A DNA stretch of 64,000 bases from Taeniopygia guttata (Eukaryota > Chordata > Aves > Passeriformes > Estrildidae): assembly GCF_048771995.1 (NCBI RefSeq), contig NC_133028.1, positions 69,743,501 through 69,807,500 of the forward strand. The letters are read 5' to 3'. A program made the position numbers and the translations under genes. Below the pieces are notes generated by a model. The model did not search any database, was not told the DNA's origin, and saw only the letters and a program-made list of their open reading frames with translations. Positions within the stretch are counted from its first letter, which is position 1. Each line of letters begins with the position of its first letter. Positions 51,561 through 62,930 of this stretch are shown here, piece by piece.

Positions 51561-53040
51561 TAGCTCCGGCCCTTACCGCCGGTGTCTATCGTGGAGCGTG
51601 GCCGGGAGAGCTCGGTTCCTCCTGGTGCTGCCCGCCGGAGCTGTGTCGCTTGGACGGAGGCGTCTGGCGTTGGGATACAACAGGGGTCTGCGGAGAGTTG
51701 TGCCCCCCCACATTGCTCCGTTAGAGGTTTACGGCTTCTCGTTGAAACAGAAACATTTTCGATTTATGTTGAAGTAAAAAACTATCCATGATTGCAGGTA
51801 GATTATCAGGTAGCTCCTTTACTGGGGGGCAGAATTTGCCCCTTGGAGTATATTACGTTTCCAAGAGGACAGTTTGGATGTGTCAGACACATCTTTTGGA
51901 AGCAGCTCACTTTGTTTGTTGTGGTTGTCTATGTGAGGGTGGAAATACTGAAATAAATTTTGGTTTGTGGAAGAACCTGGTGTTGGTTGTTGCATGTTTT
52001 TCTGCCGGTGACCAGAATCTCATTACACCAAATTGAACGTGTCAGGTGAGTTCTGCTGTGCATCTGCACTGACCCAGAATGGGCCTTTGATCCTCACTGT
52101 GGGGAGGAGAGGGAATCATTCCTAACCTTTCAATCTCTCAAAATCTTTGGTTTGGTAGAAGGAATTTTTTTCTTTTTCTCTGGCTTGTTTTGCAGCTGGT
52201 GGGGAATGAGGGGTAGGAGGATCTGGACCTTTACAAGCTAGGGCTGTTGTGAGTGAGCTCTGGCTGGGTTTTGTAGCATTGGCATGCTGCTGGGCAGGTG
52301 GGAGAGAGGGGGGGAAAAGCATTCAGGAATGCATAGCCCGGGTATGCATGACTGTGCTCAACAAGGCTGCAGCACAGCTGGGGCTGTGTGGTGACTGCAG
52401 GCTGGAGTTGCCCTCCTCTGCATCAGGAAAGTGCTGACATGGCTATGGTTGCTATAACCACCTCATCATTTTGGTGACCAAACCTCACTGAGTAGTTCTT
52501 TGTTGCCCAAGAAGGCGAAAACCCTCTGGGCCATGTGCTGGATGGTTCATTTCATTCTATACTTGATAAGGAAAATAAAATCCTCGAAGCTCTTGATTTA
52601 GACTGTCATGTGAGAGGGGTCTCCCTGGAAGTGAACTCGTTTTTGGAACTGATGGCATTGGCCCTTTCTGTGCTGTGGTTGCAATTAAAATTGCTTTGAT
52701 TGCATACGTAGAAAACTAAACACTGTCAAACCCTAGCAGAAACCATCAGGAAGGCAGCATTAGGCTGGAAGCTGGTATGTGGGTGCAGTGCACGAAAGGT
52801 TTGATGCTCCTCAGCAGGAATCCCAAATATGTTGCAGTAGCATCCAATGGGGGCATTGAGCATCTGGAAGTAATTTAAGAACTTCGTGGTGCTCTTGGAC
52901 TTGAACCACCAGCCTTATCTAGGTAAGCGTTTAATTCTCACTGAGGTGACACGGTTTCAAAAGTGTTTGGACATTTTCTACTTGTATCTCAGGGTAGCTA
53001 TCACCTCGCTGTTTTTCATCAGCAGCGAACGCAATTTCTG
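51561..53040. other. spacer between the divergent G3BP2 and USO1 promoters
   Basis: About 1.5 kb of ordinary-composition DNA between two CpG islands. No open frame with recognisable content and no clear repeat were found. A B-box-like word occurs near 52897 but no tRNA fold could be built around it. Confidence 0.55.
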
Positions 53041-53341
53041 AATGCCCAGCCTGAGCGTTTGCCTAGCGGCGGTTGAGGATGCACGGGAGGGAACTGTGCT
53101 CGCGTTGTGCCCTTTTTCGCTTCTCAGACAGCTGAATGCCCCCACCGCTGCGGCTCCGCTGCTCACTGCGGGCGAACCTTCGCTCCGGAGGCGGGCACCG
53201 ATCGCCGCCGGGAGGAGCAGCGGCGCTCCGGGGCCGAGCGGCGCCGGGCCCCGCCCGCGGCCGCGGCCGCGCTACGTGGCAGCGCAGGCGCGGCGGCCGC
53301 TTCCGCGGGGGGGGCGGCAGCGCCGGCCGGGCCGAGCCGCC
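53041..53341 (+). promoter_or_regulatory. USO1 CpG island promoter and 5' UTR
   Basis: CpG-dense sequence leads into the USO1 start codon. ACGTGGC at 53274-53280, 61 bases ahead of the ATG, equals the published Golgi apparatus stress response element core. It is followed directly by GCGCAGGCGC (53282-53291), an NRF1-like half palindrome similar to the one at G3BP2. There is no TATA box. The island continues through exon 1 to about 53640. Confidence 0.7.
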
Positions 53342-56300
53342 ATGAACTTCTTGCGGGGCGTCATGGGCGGCCCCAGCGCCGGCCCGCAGCCCTCGGGAGC
53401 CGACACGGTGAGCGGGGAACGCGGCCGGGCTGGGGCAGGGCCGGGGGGCCGCGACAGCCCCGGCCGGGGCCGCCCTGCCGCCGCCGCCGGTGACAGGCCC
53501 GGGTGGTGCCCGGTGCCGCTCGGGGCCGCGGGCTGCTGGCTCGGCGGGCAGGGAGCGGCTCTCCCGTGCGGTTCCCGTGTGCCGGGAGTCTCCCCTGCCG
53601 CCGCGCCGCGCTGGCTTATCCCGTGTGTTGTACGTCCCCTTCCAGATCCAGAAGCTGTGTGACCGCGTAGCTTCGTCCACGTTGCTGGATGACCGGAGGG
53701 ATGCTGTCCGTGCTCTCAAGTCGTTATCCAAGGTACGTAGCCAACTTCCTGAGTAGCGGCGGACTGTCAGGTACTGTGAACCGGTCTTTCTTTGCTGTTT
53801 GGCCTCGACCGTGAACTTTTTTTGTGTGTTGTCCAAACAGAAATACCGGTTGGAGGTCGGCATACAAGCCATGGAACACCTCATCCGCGTTCTCCAGACA
53901 GACCGGTAAGCATCCTGCAGCTGCTCTGGGCTGTGGGCTGACCCTGCTCTGCCGCTGACACAGCAGATGCAGACCCGGTGCACTGTACGGACAAAGCTGG
54001 GAGGGCAGCTGCATTTCTGAGAGCTCCTCCGCCACCTTGGCTTTTTGTGCTGGTAAATGTCCTCAGAGCCTATTTGGAGGTAAAAAGAATTCCAGGAACC
54101 GGGATGAGGGACAGAAAGACAAGCTCTGGAGTGGAGGTACTACCAAAGTATGTCTTAATGCTTCTCAGGGCTATCTTTCCACTACTGTAGAGAGGTGAGT
54201 CCAAACAGATCATGTTAACTAAACACACTGTTTGGAATAACCCAGACCAAGCTGTTACTGGGCAAAAGGTGAGCTAGACAGAATTAAGAGAAAAAGAATG
54301 AAGTCAGCAGGGGGGGTGTGTTTTTGCTCATGCATGTTAAAAATAAGTTGGGTTCAGGCAAACAGGAGAGCAGGGCTCCGAGGCTGCTGCTGAGGCAGAT
54401 GGCACGAGTCTGCAATGTAATACTCATGCAATCCAGTGCTTGGAATGTCTTTGTTATCCATCCTTGCAATCACTGCTGTACCTGACAGTGCCCACATGTT
54501 GTACCATGGAACCTGTTTGCAGTCCTTGCATTTCAGCTTCAAATACTGCACATACTTGGTATTTAGGTAGGCAACCGTAAGGGGATATAGTCATTCAGTC
54601 TGGACTTGAATCTCAAGCTGGTCACTTTGTAAGACAGTCATGAGCCTGTGGAATACCTGGATGGGCATAGACTGGAAGGAGGAGCATGTCCTTTGATGCT
54701 GGTACTGAGGAGAATTGGGAAAGCTGCAGTTCAGTGTCTACCAGGAGGCCTCCTGCCCCAGTTATGGATACAGGACTGGAAACTGCTGATTGAGGCCTTT
54801 CTTGCCTGGCCAGTTATGCCAGCTGGGAAAAAGGTCTGAGGCTTTTGTCTAGGCAAGTGCATGTTATTCCTATTCTGTGGGCTGGGTAGTTAAAACTGAA
54901 TGTCTGACCTGGTGCAAAGAGTGAAAGGGAAGGTTGTAGGAGTAACTGTCATGGATGTGAAGGGGAAGCCCTTAAAAAAACTAGGTTAAGGAGCCTACTT
55001 TCATCCACTTATGTGCTCTGAGGGCAGATTTGAACTTTGAGAAGGGAGGCGGGGCTCTGCTGATCCAGTTGAGAAGGCAACCTGAACCCTTTAGGGCAGG
55101 AACTTGAGGCTTTGCAGTGATTTTTGGGCTCCAATTGATCCTTTGGAAATTGTGGGTGCTGCGGTTCTGCACTCATCTTGTGTGACTCAGGCTGCAGTGG
55201 AAAGAAAATAATATATATGTGGGGTTTTTTTGGGGTTTTCAGCTGAAGAAAACATGTTGCTAGATGTAATTTGCTATTTCTTGTTTGGTGGGCCAGCACA
55301 TGAGCTGGGCCAAGTGTTGGTTGCTGTGGCTCCTTGGAGAAAGAGTTGTAGTGTCTGTCTGTGATCATAGCAGTTGTTACACGCTGGAGTTTGTGTTACT
55401 GTTCGGTGTCAATAATGGTAGAGGATAGATAGACGTTTCCTGGACTCTTTCAATGAAATCAAAACCAGTTGAACTGATTTAGTGGTTAAGTGAGTCACAG
55501 GCTCAGCTGTCCCCAAAGCCTAGTGTGATGGGAGGCTGCTATTCTGGTGTGGGCCCACAGGTCTGATTTTTGAACCATTCCAGTGTCCACCTGAAGTGCC
55601 CTGAAGCTTTATGCAAAAGTGGAAAATGCTCTTTTCCACCTGTTGGATTTTTTTTTTCGCCCTGCAGCTGCTTAAGAAGAGAGGCCAATGAATGACTGTA
55701 GTTGTCTTCTCACATGTCACTGTGTTGATGTAAATCCTGGGCACGTGCTGGCTTGTGGCCCATTGCATGTGTTGCTGTGAAGTTGAAGATGATGGCAGGT
55801 TTAATTTGATTAGAAAAATATAAATGCTGCCTGTGTCCAGTTCTCAGTTCCTTAGGTCCTGGAGTCTTGCTGTAAATTAGTTACAGCCTTTACCCTGAAA
55901 CAGCAACATGCTACTTCTTAACTGGAAGACATCATTCCACTTGCTAAACAATTTACTTGTAGGTTGTCTGAAGCTCTGTCTCCTGGTCAAGGGCTTAAAA
56001 CTTGTTTTTAGAAAATTGATTTAAGTTTTCCAGTTCTGTGAATTGGGCATCCTGGAGCCTGAGTCAGCTTTTACATGTTCCAGACTTACATACACTAGAG
56101 TTCTTATGCTATGTGTTTATTTAGTAATATGGAATAGTGATCTGGTAGAGGACTTCTACTGACTTCTTGTTGAGATGTTGCTACATCCCACCAGGGATTA
56201 TTTTGAATAAAATTTGGCAGTCGACTGTAGAATGGGGCAATACCACTCAACTGTTGGTGTGGGAGAAGGCACTGGAGTGAGAAGTCAACTTGATCCTTAA

Positions 56301-59300
56301 CTGCTTTGTTTCTACATATATTAAAAGGTTTTTGAATTTCAGTGTGACAATTGAAGGAGTTGAAAGAATTTGGAGCTTAGTATGTGGACCTAAGAGATGG
56401 CCTTTTTTTTTTTTTCCCTAAGGCACAAACCTGGGATATCCATGTGCAGGACAGGCCATGCACAGGTGCTTTCACTTCCACATGATTCTGCTCTGCTGGT
56501 TTTGGTGAACTTGGGGATCCCTGGAATTGTTTGGATGCTGTGAAAAATCACCACTAGTAGAGGCAGGTTGGCTGAGGTGCCTTGTGCTGGATTGTTGCCT
56601 TGCACAAAGGCTGCCTCTTAGGGATGCCTGAGAAGTCTTTTTTCTTGAATGGTTTTTACTGTACACTACAAGCTGGGCAGTTCAGCATGAGCAGAATAAT
56701 CAGTGAGATGTGGGATGTGCTGAGCTGCAGCTGGTGGCAAGGCAGTGAACAGCAGAGGTGGGATGCTGCTGTCCTCATTTTGTGATGTCTTGTCTTTCAA
56801 CTGGAGAAACAAGGCCTGCTTTTACATTTAATGTGTTTTTTCGTTTGGAGCTGCTGTAATTTCCCTATCAAAGGATGGAAAAGAACCCACCAAGCTGCAG
56901 CCTTGCTTTTCAAGTTTACAAGGAAGATTTTCTGTGTGTTTTTAGATGTGGATCTGTTTCTTTTCTATGAAAAGGGAAGTGTAGACTTTGTGGTAGTGTG
57001 TTCAAGAGCAAAAATGACGGTAAAGGGCAAGCATGAGCAGCTGGAGACGTCGTCATACCTGCAAGATGAGTCTGCCTCCGTGGAGTACAAGGTTAGGTGG
57101 TTGTTCAGGCCTCTGCTCTAAACTGGCCTAGCAGCCTCATGAAATGCAAATTTATCTCTGGTGTGGAGACCTTACTTGGAATGCCTTGGAGATCAGTGAG
57201 AGTAAATACTTAGAAGCTGGAGGGGAGAGGGTTTTTTTGACAGTCTTCTTTTTAGATGCTTGACAGAGTAACGAAAATGCTGTGAGCTGTCCTTCTGTAC
57301 TTGGATATGCCTTTCTCTGTGGTTTTATGTTTTATTTTCCTTCTTTTTTTTAACCAACTGCTTTCATTCTGTTTTGCTTCAAGAGCAAGAAAGCAAGTAG
57401 CAGAAATGATGATATAGTTATATTTTGCCCCATAAACTTTTGAGCTGTCTTGGCTGTAGCATAGGGTTTACAGATGGTTCAGCCTCGGTAATGCAGAGGA
57501 AACAGGTCTTTCCTGAGAGAAGGGTTTGGGTGTGAGCAGGTGAACTAATGCTTCAGGCTTCCCTGCAGCTTCCTGGGGATGCTGGAGTTCAAAAGCCTGT
57601 AATAATTAGGTTTGGTGACACAGAGGCCACCTGTTTGTCAGAATCCACAGCAGCTGCTGCATTCCCCTGGAGCTCTGAGGTCTGGCTCTGGTTCTGCCTG
57701 ACAGTGTAGCAGGGAGGGTCCCACCTGGGAAGTGCTGAGGCTTGTCTGCATCTTCACTGGGTGATCTTCTGGCAAGTCTGAAGTATTTCTAGGGATTTCT
57801 GCTGGGACAATGACTTGTCCTGTCCCTCCCTGCTGGAGGGAGTGACTCAGAAATTAAAGACACACCTACAGTGAAAAGTCCTGTGGTCATCTGGTTTCAC
57901 CAGACTTCCTGAGGCTCACCTGAGGGAATGCAACTGGGAAAAGGAGTTTGTTCAGGTAGCAGATAGCTCATGGTTATGTGGTACTCCAATAAATCTGTGC
58001 TCCTTACTTGGCCTAGTGCTGCCAAGGCAACTGCCTGGGCAGAAGAGCAATGTTGTAAGAGTAGTTGGAAATAAGTCATTAAAGAAAAGTGGTTCTTTCA
58101 TTTGCAGTTCAGATTCTGAAATAATTGGCTATGCTTTGGACACACTCTACAATGTTATATCGAATGACCTGGAAGAGGAGGAGCAAGGTAAGCACTTGGT
58201 AGTGATAGTTGTATTAACTGTGGCATTGCTTTCCTTGGTGCTTTGTTCAAGTTATCAGCTGTAATACTGTGATTTACTAATGCTCACCTAGACCTGCTTT
58301 GTTATTGTGTGTAACTCTTGGGACAATGCTAAAGATCTTGGATGCAGCTTGCATAGAAGTAACACTGGCTCTCTTGCTTATTAATTAAAAAATCTTTGTT
58401 CTCTGAACAGGAGCCAGGTTGGAATGGGGAACTTTTGTTCTAGTTTGTAAGTCAGGAGTCAAGTCCTTCTTTGCTGTTGGGAAAGGATAGTTCTGGCTGT
58501 TACTGTCAAATGAGACATTACCATCTCATGATTTAACAAGGATTTTGAGATATAACATCTCGGGTACCTGGATAGAGAGACTTGGAAAGATTCTACTTGT
58601 CTTTGTACAGCTGGGCTGTGAAAAATCCATGCCACTCCTACCTGTTTGATTTTTGAAGGCCATTACACCGGTCTCCAAGGCCAACGAATGTTACTCTAAA
58701 CCACGTTTCAAATTGTGCTTGGCTTCTCTGGCTTTCTTTTCCGTGTTCTTCCAGTTCCCTGTCTTGATTAAAAAGGTTTAGAACAAGATCAGAGTTTCCT
58801 AGTGCTGGTGAATTCATGCTTGTGGTAGAGGCCTTGATCATGGACTGGACAAAAGTGTTGTGAAGTTTTTCCAGAGAGCCAAGAATTGTCCAGCTGGAGT
58901 TGTGTGTGAGAGATGACCAGGGTTGTAAGGGTTATAGGATGCTTCGGTTTGACCCCTTCCATCAGAACTTCCCACAGGAGTCCAGCTGCTATAGGAAGCT
59001 GGGATGGCTGCTTTGCAAACCTGAGCTTATGCTGTAATTGGTTGTGCTGTGTGGAAAGCTGTTCAACTGGTAAACCTGTCTCTTGTTTCTTTTTATTTTA
59101 TCTGCACTGACAGATGACTCAGAAGGTAAAAGAACCTTTACTTATATAAATATGGCACTTTGTTTTAGCTCTAGTCACTACTCCTGCTGGTAACACTTGC
59201 TGCTGTTTAAAAAGGACACTGTAGAAACTTGCACTGGAGCTCAGGGAAGGCATTTTGCCTTCTGCTCTAACCTAACTCTTGGGAGCTCAAGTGTGTTTCC

Positions 59301-62300
59301 AATTTGACTTCTCCTGTGATTTGGCATGTTGAAGGCCAGCAGATTCCCAGAGAGTGCAGTAATGGTAAATTCTTGATAAGGATGTCCAAGGTGTGCAGCC
59401 CCAAACTGGTAGGATTCTCAGGGACCAAAGTTAATGAACAGAGTTTCTGTTTGCAAGAAGCCCTGAAGCTGGACACCAGTGCATCAGCTGCACGTGAGCA
59501 TCCTTCACAGTGTCTCTTTTAAGCAATGCATGTTAAAATATTCACAGTATTCACTTCTACCCTAGGTTGCCACTAATGCTTTGCATGTTCTCTTTTTGAA
59601 ACTGGTTTTATTTTTTAAACTAAATTCTAGTCTGCAGTGCTGCTTGGTAGTGAATTGATCTGATTTTACTGGATGGAAGCTGTTGGTTTGATTTGAGATA
59701 GCCCTGGGAATATGTAGGTTTAAGGAACAATTATGGGTGGACGGCTGGTTGCAAGATCTCTAGTGTAAGTGGAAAATAGTGTTTCCCTTTGCCTGATGGG
59801 TTTTTTGTTAAATGTAGTAGAAGAAATACTTGAACAGAAAAAAATGTGATTTGGCCCTTTCATAGGAGAATACTGGGCTAGGGTAACAAAAACCAACTAC
59901 AGGCTTAGAGAGGCTGTGCGAGTTGTGTATGCTGCTCAGGTGTTGCCTTGGCACCTGGAGCTTGTGCAAGGGCAACAGTTGGCAGTAAGAGTTTAAATAT
60001 TTGCTGTTTGCAGCTGAGGGTGGGACAAGGATGTTCAGTCACAGCTCATGGAAAAGTCTAAGTCAAGTATTTTGACTTAATTTTGATAGTCAAATGTTTA
60101 GGTTTTCTGGGTTCTCTCTCCTTGGCCTGCAGCCAGCTACAGGATGTGCAATCCATGTGTGATTGATTCCCAGCTAAGTTGCCTTTTATTCTACAGCAGC
60201 AAGCCCAGAAGCTGAACTTGTGTGGAGCTGTTAATCTTCGTTTTTGTAAATTAATATATGTCAGGCCTAGACTTGGTAAGCCCCTCAGCTTCAGAGAGGT
60301 CACAGTGGCACTCTGTCCTGTTAGGTGCTACGTGGCAGAGCTAGAGCTGTTTTTCACATAGTTTTGTGTGCAGACAGTCTTCCCTTTTAACTTTTCTTGT
60401 AATGTGTTGTAATTTCTGCAGCTAGAAATTTAGCGCAGAGTGGTTTTTGGAGGAGAAAATCCAAAGTCAAATTTACTTGCTTTACTGTTTATTTCTATTA
60501 AAACCAACACTTTCCCTTTGAATTAGAGTTGCTTCTGCTCAGTTTTTCAGCTGCCATTCCTTAATTATCCCAACCAGTAGTACCTACACACCACTGTTTT
60601 GTGGAACAATTATGTATATTGTCACTCAGCCTAGAAAAATAGCAGTGGTGCAGATATGTTGCTTGCATGGGATACTTTAGCATTTGTTTTTTGTTCATGC
60701 AACAGTGATGCATTAAATAATTTGGTAAGACAAAGTGCTACCCCAATTCTATTGAACTGTAGGGTGAAGAATAGAATGGCCCTCAATTTTGGCACGTTTG
60801 AAATCAATTCAGATTCCAAGAGTGAGCAGTTTTGATGCTTGTCTGTGTGATTCTTTTCCCTTGCTGATGTTTAGGTCTTTTTCTATTGCTAAACCCAATA
60901 GAATAATTAAGATATTTGGGGCAATTAGCTTTAGATAATTTATATTCCGTACCCTTCAAGGCTCTTGGTGTGGCATGTACTTTGTTTTTGCCCATCAGTG
61001 TAGGGTACTCATGAGGGGTACCCTGCATGAGTAGGGATTAGTGGAGCAATATGGGGATGTAACTGCTGAGATTGGAAAGTTACATTTAGAATAATGTAGG
61101 ATTTTTGTTTTGTTAAAAGCTTGTTTTGGTGTTTGTTTTGAAAATAATTCAGTTAACATTTATAACAGTGACTCACAATTTTATGGTCACCCATGGCCTT
61201 ATTTTAGTAAGAATAAAAATCACAGCTGCTGAAGTTGTTCCAGTTGCGTTGCAATATGTTGTTTTTTGCTGTTACAGAAGAAAACTCAGCAAAACAAGTT
61301 GATGATTTGGGGAGTCAGTTCACAGAGATTTTCATTAAACAGCAAGAAAATGTCACTCTGCTGTTGACTCTGGTGGAGGTGAGTAACTGTGTCATGTTCA
61401 GGCTGCTGAGAGATGGGTGGTGCTTTACCTGATGAAGAGAGCCGTGGTTTTGTCCTCATGAAGCTGGTGTCAGGGCTGAGGTGTGCCAGCAGCCAGTGAA
61501 GGTGGGGCTGGAGGTGAGTCAGGACTGACCCAGATGAACAGCATTGTTGCAGCTTTTAAAGCATGGGAGCATGGAAGAGAATCACAGAACCGTTTTGGTT
61601 GGAAAATGCCTCCAGGATCATAGAATCCAACTGTTAACCCAGCACCACCATGTTCACTGCTAAGCTATATCCCAAAGTGCCACATCCATGATTCCTGAAC
61701 ACTTTAGGAAGGGCTCCACTGCTGCTCTGGGCAGTCTTTGGTATGCCCAACCACCTTTGGCGATTTCCCTGAATAGGTATTCTAAACTTCCCCATGTTCT
61801 CTCATCCTGTTACTTGAGAAAGGGGTTTAGTTACTTCATTAGAATGAATAAAGATTATTGTTCCCCAAACAGCAGTGGTTGTCCCTTGTACAAGGATTAC
61901 TTTTTAGATGATCATTAAATCATGAAGAGACAGTTATGTCTGAGGTGCAGTTGAAGTGGAAAGGATGACTGCTTTCCAGCAGCATGATATTTGACTCATT
62001 TTCCAATGGTTTTGTCCTCATGGACTGCCTTTTTACCTGGAGCTGTTAAAATATTTTGTTCCCAAACTAAGCATATGATTGTGCTTGAGAGAGACAACAA
62101 CACAATACTCTTCTTTTTTTCCTTTCCTTTGTAGTCCAACTTCAGTAAATAGCATGATATTCTACTTTTCCTGTGTGGAACCTATGTCATGCTTGGAGCG
62201 CTATTAAGGAACTGTCAGTGTATCTAATTTAAATACTGAGGAGTTTGTTACCTAACATGCTCCTTTTCATCCTTTCAGGAATTTGATTTCCATGTTCGTT

Positions 62301-62930
62301 GGCCTGGAGTGAAGCTGCTGACATCTCTCTTAAAGCAGCAAGGGCCTCAAGTGCAGCAGATCATTCTGGTCAGCCCCATGGGTGAGTGTCTGAATCCATT
62401 GCTGATACACTTGGAGCTTGATGCTCAGCAGACATGGCATAGGCCTAGAAGAGTCTTGAGCAAGATGTTTTAAAGAGCTCCAGCATGAAAAAGCTGTGCT
62501 TTTTCGTGTGTATTTTTAAAAAAACTTTCTTGCAGGTGTTTCCCGCCTCATGGACTTGCTAGCAGACTCCAGGGAGGTTATCCGCAATGATGTAAGTGCA
62601 GGGCTTCTGCAGGGCCCCTGGGCATCCTCTGAGCCTGCTGTCCATGGGGGGTGTACATGTGCTGAGCTGCAGGGCGTGGGGCTGTGCCTGTCATCCTGCC
62701 AGAGGCTTGGGCTGCTGAGTCGGCATCCTCCCAGGAGCTGGGACTTGTGAAAAACAATGGACTTCTACTAAAACCCACGTTTGATTTATCTTCTTCTCCT
62801 CCTGTCAAGGGAGTCCTGTTGTTACAGCAGTTGACCAAAAGTAATGCAGCCATACAGAAGATTGTTGCCTTTGAAAATGCCTTTGAGAGACTTCTGGATA
62901 TCATAACAGAGGAAGGAAACAGCGATGGAG
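53342..62930 (+). CDS. USO1: USO1 (p115) vesicle tether, 5' part; continues past the window
   Basis: USO1/p115 tethers ER-derived and intra-Golgi vesicles by linking Rab1, golgins and SNAREs. Visible coding exons: 53342-53407, 53646-53732, 53841-53905, 58108-58187, optionally 59114-59125, 61278-61378, 62279-62381, 62536-62591 and 62810-62930. All have GT-AG sites and agreeing phases. The product begins MNFLRGVMGGPSAG and continues IQKLCDRVASSTLLDDRR, KKYRLEVGIQAMEHLI, SDSEIIGYALDTLYNVIS, DDLGSQFTEIFIKQQENVTL, EFDFHVRWPGVKLLTSLL, VSRLMDLLADSREVIRND and IVAFENAFERLLDII, nearly identical to human USO1. About 226-230 of some 960 residues are covered: the start of the armadillo-like globular head. 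The C-terminal coiled coil and acidic tail lie outside. The next exon (VVEDCL in human) was not found before 64000. Start choice rests on full agreement with the known N terminus. The third intron is about 4.2 kb, with no gene in it. Confidence 0.96.
59114..59125 (+). CDS. USO1: candidate 12-nt microexon of USO1
   Basis: A long pyrimidine tract (TCTCTTGTTTCTTTTTATTT) and TGCACTGACAG precede ATGACTCAGAAG, which is followed by GTAAAAG. With phase 1 on both sides it inserts four residues, Asp-Asp-Ser-Glu, between EEEEQ and EENSAKQ without shifting the frame. The added residues fit the acidic loop around them. The TGC word just upstream of the acceptor resembles the SRRM4/nSR100 binding context of neural microexons. 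Skipping it also gives an intact frame. Confidence 0.5.
61577..61800 (-). mobile_element. CR1 LINE 3' fragment (-) in a USO1 intron
   Basis: GAATCACAGAACCGTTTTGG, TTGGAAAATGCCTCCAGGAT, ATAGAATCCAACTGTTAACC, CAGCACCACCATGTTCACTG and the CCACTGCTGCTCTGGGCAGT block follow the order of a minus-strand CR1 3' region. It lies between the exons at 61278-61378 and 62279-62381, antisense to USO1. Confidence 0.85.

Noticed and set aside
50809-51777. Long open frame (322 codons) on the + strand over the G3BP2 promoter
   Set aside because: It is GC-driven, overlaps the G3BP2 first exon and (CGG)8 in antisense, is full of low-complexity Gly/Ala/Arg, and has no homology I recognise.
52880-52990. B-box-like word (GGTTCAAGTCC on the minus strand) suggesting a tRNA gene
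   Set aside because: The T stem pairs only in part, no A-box at the right distance and no cloverleaf could be drawn. Probably chance.
53063-53983. Long minus-strand open frame (306 codons) over USO1 exons 1-3
   Set aside because: It is a shadow of the USO1 CpG island and exons. The plus-strand frame matches a known protein with correct splice sites.
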